Below are positions 31,825 to 35,725 of a stretch of 35,725 bases of DNA, piece after piece; positions within the stretch are counted from its first letter, which is position 1; the number at the start of each line of letters is the position of its first letter. A model generated the notes under the pieces. It did no database searches, was not told the DNA's origin, and saw only the letters and a program-made list of their open reading frames with translations. Origin of the DNA: Bacillus stratosphericus. GTDB lineage: Bacteria > Bacillota > Bacilli > Bacillales > Bacillaceae. The stretch spans positions 1-35,725 of the forward strand of contig NZ_JAIVLB010000030.1 in assembly GCF_020524495.1 (NCBI RefSeq), read 5' to 3'. The translations under genes were made by a program, and so were the position numbers.

Positions 31825-31850
31825 GACGTACGGATCATCCAAAGGTTTCA
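31825..31850 (-). promoter_or_regulatory. ECF-sigma-type promoter of the dlt operon
   Basis: On the minus strand TGAAAC (31850-31845), exactly 16 bases, then CGTC (31828-31825), which fits the promoters used by the B. subtilis ECF factors sigma M, W and X. The dlt operon of B. subtilis is transcribed by sigma X and sigma M. The leader would be under 30 bases. Confidence 0.7.
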
Positions 31851-31911
31851 TATCGAAACATAAAGATTTTAAGAAATAATGAAAAAAAGATGTCGAATAT
31901 ATGAACGTATC

Positions 31912-31986
31912 TTTAAGGCAAAGCTGTCTTATTGTAACAAAGATTTAATGTATTTGAAATAAAATGAAGCTTAAATTTGCCTTAAA
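31912..31986. repeat. 11-bp inverted repeat upstream of dlt
   Basis: TTTAAGGCAAA at 31912-31922 and its exact reverse complement TTTGCCTTAAA at 31976-31986, 53 bases apart. It lies upstream of the dlt promoter and just outside the IS remnant. AGCTGTC also occurs twice nearby in the same orientation (31922-31928 and 31996-32002). Confidence 0.5.
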
Positions 31987-32010
31987 ATTGGTGAAAGCTG
32001 TCGAATAATT

Positions 32011-32040
32011 GCAAAAGCCACCTAGTTTGACTAGATGGCT
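32011..32040 (-). terminator. Terminator between the IS remnant and dlt
   Basis: On the minus strand AGCCATCTAGT, a 3-base loop, ACTAGGTGGCT (one mismatch or wobble), then TTTTGC. It would keep transcripts of the IS remnant out of dlt. Confidence 0.6.
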
Positions 32041-32519
32041 TCAGACCGTAGACATAAAAGTGGGGTTTTCACTTATTTTGATAAAATTTATCAGTTGTCT
32101 TACGCTGGACATGGTCCTTTCCATGTCCAGTTTGCTAGCTTTTTGAGATTCATGGCAGCGAAAGTAAGCATCGCCTGCATTGAAACTTTTTTCAGTCCAC
32201 GAAGTTTCGTCCAACGCATACCATGCTTTTCTTTTGCATCCGCAAAAACGCGTTCAATCGTTTCTTTACGTTTTGCGTAGATGTTCTTATTCATTTCGGT
32301 GTGTCTGAGATGGTCTGCTTCATCTAAGTAGTCCTGCCAAATATGACGATGAATCTGTTTAGTGTGATTTTGACTGTGTGTACAATTATCTAGAAACGAG
32401 CAGGACTTACATATCTCTGAATCAGACGCATATTGCTTATATCCCTCTCTAGTCGTTATCCGATAAGAGAGGCAACCACCCCGCCCGTCTTCATTTATAC
32501 TTCGGGGAAAACGGTGAAA
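32041..32519 (-). mobile_element. Truncated IS1182-like element, 3' end retained
   Basis: 32055-32138 is the exact inverted copy of bases 1-84, and 32041-32053 that of 106-118. The transposase frame is open only from 32519 to the stop at 32100; beyond that the family similarity is lost, so the 5' part of the element is deleted or worn away. Confidence 0.75.
32100..32519 (-). pseudogene. IS1182-family transposase, C-terminal third only
   Basis: About 139 codons without a start: a frame from CLSYRITTREGYKQYAS (near 32455) through a cysteine pair ICKSCSFLDNC and the family block ETIERVFADAKEKHGMRWT to the tail LANWTWKGPCPA. In intact relatives this segment follows several hundred residues of catalytic domain. 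An in-frame TGA at 32522-32520 closes the frame and no recognisable transposase sequence lies upstream. The C-terminus is identical in its last 12 residues to the partial copy at 1-39. Confidence 0.75.
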
Positions 32520-32963
32520 TCAGAAAAGTATAAAGATTGTTTATCCTTTCCGTATCCTTTCATCCTCGAGATCTCTCGAAGCATAATATTTATTTGCGAC
32601 TTATCTTTCCATACGTCGTAAGGTAGATAGTACCTGGTCATGAGATGGCCGTGAGACTGTCCGCTTGGCCGTCGGACTCCTTTCGCCTATAAATTTTCGA
32701 GCCATAACGATAATTACCTCCGTTTTGGCCAACGTACATCCTAACGCATGTCTTAAGTACACGAAAAAAACCGCTATCAAAACGTCTATGTCATCATTTG
32801 ATTCAACGGACACAATACGTATCAATAACGGGTCTTAAAAAATACGTCCCAGGAGAGCGTACAATATACACCTTAAACGTTATTAATTAAAGGTTATATG
32901 CAATTATTGTGCAAAATTTGTGTAAAATATTTTAATTTTCGCATCAGGGTGTAGCTTATTTTT
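32520..32963. other. Decayed sequence with no recognisable gene
   Basis: Open frames occur on the minus strand, for example 32601-32825, but lack ribosome sites and family features. It lies between the transposase remnant and the recombinase remnant and is probably worn-out mobile DNA; 32830-32960 is very AT-rich. Confidence 0.4.
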
Positions 32964-33161
32964 TTACAATCCATCACGTTTAGAAACCGAACTATAATTA
33001 GTTGAGATCTGTTGTACTATCCAATATCTACTAACGTCGATTTGGTTTTCCTTAGAACTTATTTGCTCGTCTCGGTCTGTAGAAACCCTTGTATAAACCT
33101 TATTAGGGTAATCGTCATATTTGGTGATCAACCGTTTCTTTGCGGAAATGCATATACACAC
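32964..33161 (-). pseudogene. Serine recombinase, N-terminal fragment
   Basis: The frame reads ITKYDDYPNKVYTRVSTDRD followed by EQISSKENQIDVSRYWI and ends VSKRDGL before a stop. YTRVSTDRDEQ..S.ENQI is the N-terminal signature of resolvase/large serine recombinases, with the catalytic serine in RVST, and the residues before the stop resemble the next conserved part (VYKDEG). Intact proteins have 180-550 aa, so this is a fragment of about 65 aa. There is no proper start; the family stretch is entered in frame from a poor GTG. No relic of the rest is recognised to the left. Confidence 0.6.
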
Positions 33162-33322
33162 CCCTATTGTGAATTGTTCTTATTAAACTCTTGACACCAC
33201 TGGATTTATCGCACTTTTTCAAAATGACAATGTTTCTTTGGAAATAATACATTATTTATCCTCATTCCAATTCAATATTGTGATACACTTATTTGGAAAT
33301 TACTTGCTATGGAGGGTTTATA

Positions 33323-33890
33323 TTGAAACGAGTTAAAAATTTTTTCTTCCTATTAATATGTATTACATTGTTAAGTGGATGCAACAGTGAAAACACCACT
33401 TCAAAAGTAAAAGAAACTAAGAAAGTTGAAAGTGAAGAAAATAATAAGGTAAGTGAAGTTAAAGAGCCAGAAAAACCATTTAATTTCAAAATTGATGAGT
33501 TCGCCAAATCATATAATAAAACAGCACTAGCCTATTGATGAAGTCGGTGATTTCAAACCAACTGAAATTGCAAGTGGACAAATTTTCACAAAAGAGTTAT
33601 TAAACAGAACTGATGACTCTGGCGGTACTTTTAACCTGCAAGCATGGCATGATCTAGATAAAAACTTCTATCGCCTGCACATATTTACAACTGGATCAGA
33701 AAATATAACATCTGAACAAGGTGCACTCCAAACAATAGCAGTGTTAAAAGCTTTGGATATTGATATTAATCATTTAAATGATTTTTTAGATAGCGAAAAA
33801 GATTCACTTAATGTAATCGATGGAGATTAATCTGTGCAGTTAACTAAAATTCCTGGTATGTCATTAATACTAAATATTGAACCTAAGTAA
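33323..33890 (+). pseudogene. Lipoprotein gene broken by a frameshift and a stop codon
   Basis: GGAGGG at 33311-33316 and TTG at 33323 start a lipoprotein: a basic N-terminus, hydrophobic core and lipobox LLSGC (cysteine near residue 19), then a charged linker of Lys, Glu, Asn and Val. The frame ends at TGA 33536-33538. From about 33531 another frame continues with PIDEVGDFKPTEIASGQIF and runs to TAA 33828, then on past that stop (SVQLTKIPGMSLILNIEPK) to TAA 33888. Joining the parts gives about 189 codons, the size of small Bacillus lipoproteins, so at least one base change of frame and one stop mutation are inferred. Function unknown. Confidence 0.6.
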
Positions 33891-33926
33891 ATTCTTAATT
33901 GTAGCAATATCTTTTTAAAATTATTA

Positions 33927-33957
33927 AGGCCCTCCAATTCAACTTGAAGGGCTTTAA
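33927..33957 (+). terminator. Terminator after the broken lipoprotein gene
   Basis: GCCCTCCAA pairs with TTGAAGGGC (one mismatch or wobble) around a 5-6 base loop, then TTTAAATTT. Confidence 0.65.
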
Positions 33958-34005
33958 ATTTACATTTATAATCGAACATATATTCTATTTATAGGAGGGT
34001 AAGGT

Positions 34006-34194
34006 GTGACAGACCTTGAAAGGAAGTTATACCGAATCATTTATAATATGAGCCGGTTTCGCAAGAACCCTACGATGGATGACCTAAAAAGGAAAACAGG
34101 GAAAGACGAACCATCTATACGGAAAGCCGTTCAAAACCTAATATCTCGAAAGGAATTGGAATGGGATAAAGAGAAAAGAGAATGGCGATTTTAA
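34006..34194 (+). CDS. Small winged-helix-like protein, 62 aa
   Basis: GTG start six bases after a strong GGAGGG ribosome site. The product is highly charged and mostly helical, with a pattern like a winged helix: helix 1 TDLERKLYRIIYNMS, then NPTMDDLKRKTGKDEPSIRKAVQNL as a helix-turn-helix, and a short wing RKELEWDKEKREWRF at the end. DNA binding is an inference from this pattern. No family recognised. It stands alone between the broken lipoprotein gene and the small membrane protein. Confidence 0.6.
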   Translation: MTDLERKLYRIIYNMSRFRKNPTMDDLKRKTGKDEPSIRKAVQNLISRKELEWDKEKREWRF

Positions 34195-34347
34195 TTTTAA
34201 TCATAAGGGCGGTATTTTCAGACAGCTTCTTTTTTCACTGAACTTGTGGGTTTTAAAGCAGGTATTCCACAACTTATATAGAATTGGTCATAACAAAAGA
34301 TTACCAACATAAGGTAATCCATAACAATTTTTTTTAGGAGTGATGAC
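34195..34347. other. Intergenic stretch with an inverted repeat
   Basis: GATTACC at 34299-34305 and GGTAATC at 34313-34319 form a 7-bp hairpin; a T run follows at 34328-34335. It could be a terminator for the 62-aa gene or a leader hairpin for the next ORF. Nothing else recognised. Confidence 0.35.
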
Positions 34348-34597
34348 TTGAAAAAGGCTTTTGTGAACTTTGGTGTCCTTCTATCTCTTGTTGTATTGGT
34401 TTTCAATGTTTAAGGCAGGCTTGGAAATGATGAAGATGAAACAATACGTATTAATGAGTTGGTTAGCCTATATAGGATTAATGGCAGCATCTACCTTGCT
34501 GCAAAACCTATGGCTGTTCTTTGCAGGTATGGTAGTTTCGGGTGTTATGTTGGGGAATCTGCTGTACAAACTAAAGAAAAACTATATTAAACTTTAA
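34348..34597 (+). pseudogene. Small membrane protein split between two frames
   Basis: A TTG at 34348 with AGGAG seven bases upstream opens a frame reading MKKAFVNFGVLLSLVVLVFN and stops at TAA 34411-34413. A second frame overlaps it: from ATG 34406 it reads FKAGLEMMKMKQYVLMSW and two further hydrophobic segments, ending in LLYKLKKNYIKL at 34597. The second ATG has no ribosome site. Joined, they give a three-helix membrane protein of about 83 aa, so one frameshift is the simplest reading. Two translationally coupled peptides are an alternative. No family recognised. Confidence 0.5.
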
Positions 34598-34630
34598 TAT
34601 GTCACTAACAATCATTATAGTTCTTCACTT

Positions 34631-34775
34631 TTATTTCAACGCTTTTTCTAATGCTTCTTTAGTCTTTGGACCATAGTGCCATCAGGATTTAATTCATGCA
34701 TCAACTGGAATCGTTTGACCGCATTTGCTGTCTGTTGTATTTTGGCCAACACCTTAGACTCACATCCTAGACTTT
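34631..34775 (-). pseudogene. Peptidoglycan-binding domain fragment with a frameshift
   Basis: The minus strand reads KIQQTANAVKRFQLMHELNP then DGT in one frame, and GPKTKEALEKALK with a TAA stop in the next. The pattern AVKxFQ...DGxxGPKTxxAL is the C-terminal half of a PG_binding_1 domain, common at the end of phage and Bacillus cell-wall amidases. One missing base in what should be DGTYGPKT explains the shift. No catalytic domain is found upstream, where the 271-aa gene begins on the other strand. Confidence 0.6.
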
Positions 34776-34799
34776 AATCATTAGAAGGAGTGAGTATTA

Positions 34800-35615
34800 A
34801 TGAAAAAGTTTTTAATTCTGTTCAGCATTTTCTTTTTAACTGCTTCACTAACTCCATCAAAAAATTCATCAGCGTCATTAGCTGCTAATTCAAAGGGAAG
34901 TTCAATCAATGATTTAGAGCAGAAGTTGGTGTCTACTTTGAAACTAACTAACCCTCAAAGTGAAACTCAGCTAGATCAAGCGATTGAGTCCGTCACAAAT
35001 AACGCAGATGATAAACTTTTGACGAACTACTACAACACCACACAAAGTAAAACAATCCTACCTAACACTACAGCTAAAGCTGAAGTTAACCTTGATGAGT
35101 ACGTGGGCGTTAATAGTACTCTCGGAGAGTTTCAGCGACACGAAATAAACAATGATTTGGCTATTATAACAACTAATAGTCCGGTCTTTTTCATCCACCA
35201 AACAACAGTAGAGAATACTCCTGAAAACGAAAGTGATTTTGATACTGCAGCTAAGAAAAAGAAGTACAAAAACACCAAAACCTTCACAAGCTCCTACACT
35301 GCAAGGAACTTTTTAAACATGAAACTTTTCACAGTCAAGACAAAGGGTTACTTTCAATATAATGGTAGTAACGTTAAAGCAAAATTAAATGATGCTTGGT
35401 ATACAAAGGGGTTCCTATCAATTTGGCAAGTATCAAATTGGAAAAAAGGGACATATAAAAAAGGGAAAAATTATGCTGAAGTGTACGGAAGAGGAAATTT
35501 CCACTTTGGTCTTGAAATAAAAGGATATGGCTTAGTTGTACAGGACCAGTACATCAAGGTTTATTTGACGGCCAACAAAAAAGGCACTGTATGGAAGAAA
35601 TACAGTGTAAAATAA
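34800..35615 (+). CDS. Secreted protein of unknown function, 271 aa
   Basis: ATG at 34800-34802 is preceded by AGAAGGAG (34783-34790), nine bases away. The N-terminus is a typical signal peptide (MKKFLILFSIFFLTASL) with probable cleavage in the SSASLAA region near residues 24-30. Residues 30-150 are polar and Asn/Thr/Ser-rich. After a basic run KKKKYK near 152 comes a region of about 115 aa rich in Lys, Tyr, Trp and Gly that looks like beta strands (TKGYFQYNGSNVKAKL, WQVSNWKKGTYKKG, FHFGLEIKGYGLVVQDQY). There are no cysteines. No family recognised; enzyme motifs are not evident. A two-part protein with a cleavable pro-region is possible but not shown. A second exported or membrane protein starts 39 bases later. 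Confidence 0.85.
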   Translation: MKKFLILFSIFFLTASLTPSKNSSASLAANSKGSSINDLEQKLVSTLKLTNPQSETQLDQAIESVTNNADDKLLTNYYNTTQSKTILPNTTAKAEVNLDEYVGVNSTLGEFQRHEINNDLAIITTNSPVFFIHQTTVENTPENESDFDTAAKKKKYKNTKTFTSSYTARNFLNMKLFTVKTKGYFQYNGSNVKAKLNDAWYTKGFLSIWQVSNWKKGTYKKGKNYAEVYGRGNFHFGLEIKGYGLVVQDQYIKVYLTANKKGTVWKKYSVK

Positions 35616-35654
35616 ACGTAAGTACCAGGTTTTCATTAGAAAGGTGGTGAGAAT

Positions 35655-35725
35655 TTGAAAAGATTCTTCATATCAAAATCCTTTTTGATTTCTTTTATTG
35701 CTGCTGTTTTATTCTTTGGGTTCCA
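35655..35725 (+). CDS. Start of an exported or membrane protein, cut by the window end
   Basis: TTG at 35655 with AAGGTGGTGA a few bases upstream. The first residues MKRFFISKSFLISFIAAVLF are a signal peptide or first membrane segment. It follows the 271-aa secreted protein in the same direction, 39 bases after its stop, without a terminator, so the two may be co-transcribed. Confidence 0.6.
   Translation, partial: MKRFFISKSFLISFIAAVLFFGF

Noticed and set aside
31792-31851. Longer dltX frame starting at 31851
   Set aside because: The extra 20 codons lie over the TGAAAC-N16-CGTC promoter, and the ribosome site is in front of the ATG at 31791, which gives the normal DltX size.
32601-32825. Minus-strand ORF of 74 codons
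   Set aside because: No ribosome site and no family features; probably a chance frame in decayed DNA.
33293-33322. ATG start ten codons before the lipoprotein
   Set aside because: The ribosome site GGAGGG lies inside that extension, and the signal peptide begins properly at TTG 33323.

Overview
The window looks like chromosome of a low-GC Firmicute of the genus Bacillus, most likely the B. pumilus / safensis / altitudinis group. That placement is inferred from gene order (hemAXCDBL, ysxD, ysxC-lonA-lonB-clpX-tig-ysoA, ilvBHC-leuABCD), which matches the B. subtilis ysxC-ilvB region, from proteins clearly Bacillus but diverged from B. subtilis, and from extra genes (ilvE, pgl and dlt) placed next to that block. 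No database search was run.

Layout. 1-118: end of an IS1182-like element whose transposase begins outside the window. 147-6401 (minus): hemAXCDBL, the route from glutamyl-tRNA to uroporphyrinogen III, with two PerR-type boxes in front of hemA. 6646-7131 (plus): membrane protein ysxD. 7505-15175 (minus): ysxC, lonA, lonB (with a sigma-F-type promoter), clpX and tig, a protein quality-control cluster, followed by ysoA. 16551-24564 (minus): ilvB-ilvH-ilvC-leuA-leuB-leuC-leuD behind a leucine-type T-box leader. 24943-25857 (minus): ilvE, whose stop codon abuts the T-box; its promoter region carries a strong sigma-A promoter, a CodY-like box, a cre-like box and a foldable 5' leader, so ilvE may be the true first gene of the branched-chain operon. 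26275-27318 (plus): pgl lactonase. 27523-31791 (minus): dltXABCD for D-alanylation of teichoic acids, with an ECF-type promoter and no dltE; a possible 42-codon ORF lies just past dltD.

32000-35725 is different: lower GC, gene-poor and decayed. It holds a truncated IS1182-like transposase whose end is an inverted copy of the window's first 84 bases, an N-terminal fragment of a serine recombinase, a lipoprotein gene broken by a frameshift and a stop, a small winged-helix-like ORF, a small membrane protein split between two frames, a fragment of a peptidoglycan-binding domain, an intact unrecognised secreted protein of 271 aa, and the start of another exported or membrane protein. This reads as an integration hotspot with remnants of several mobile elements.

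The conserved part is ordinary chromosome. The points most worth a second look are the control arrangement around ilvE, the paired PerR boxes, the small ORF after dltD, and the decayed accessory region with its unknown secreted protein.
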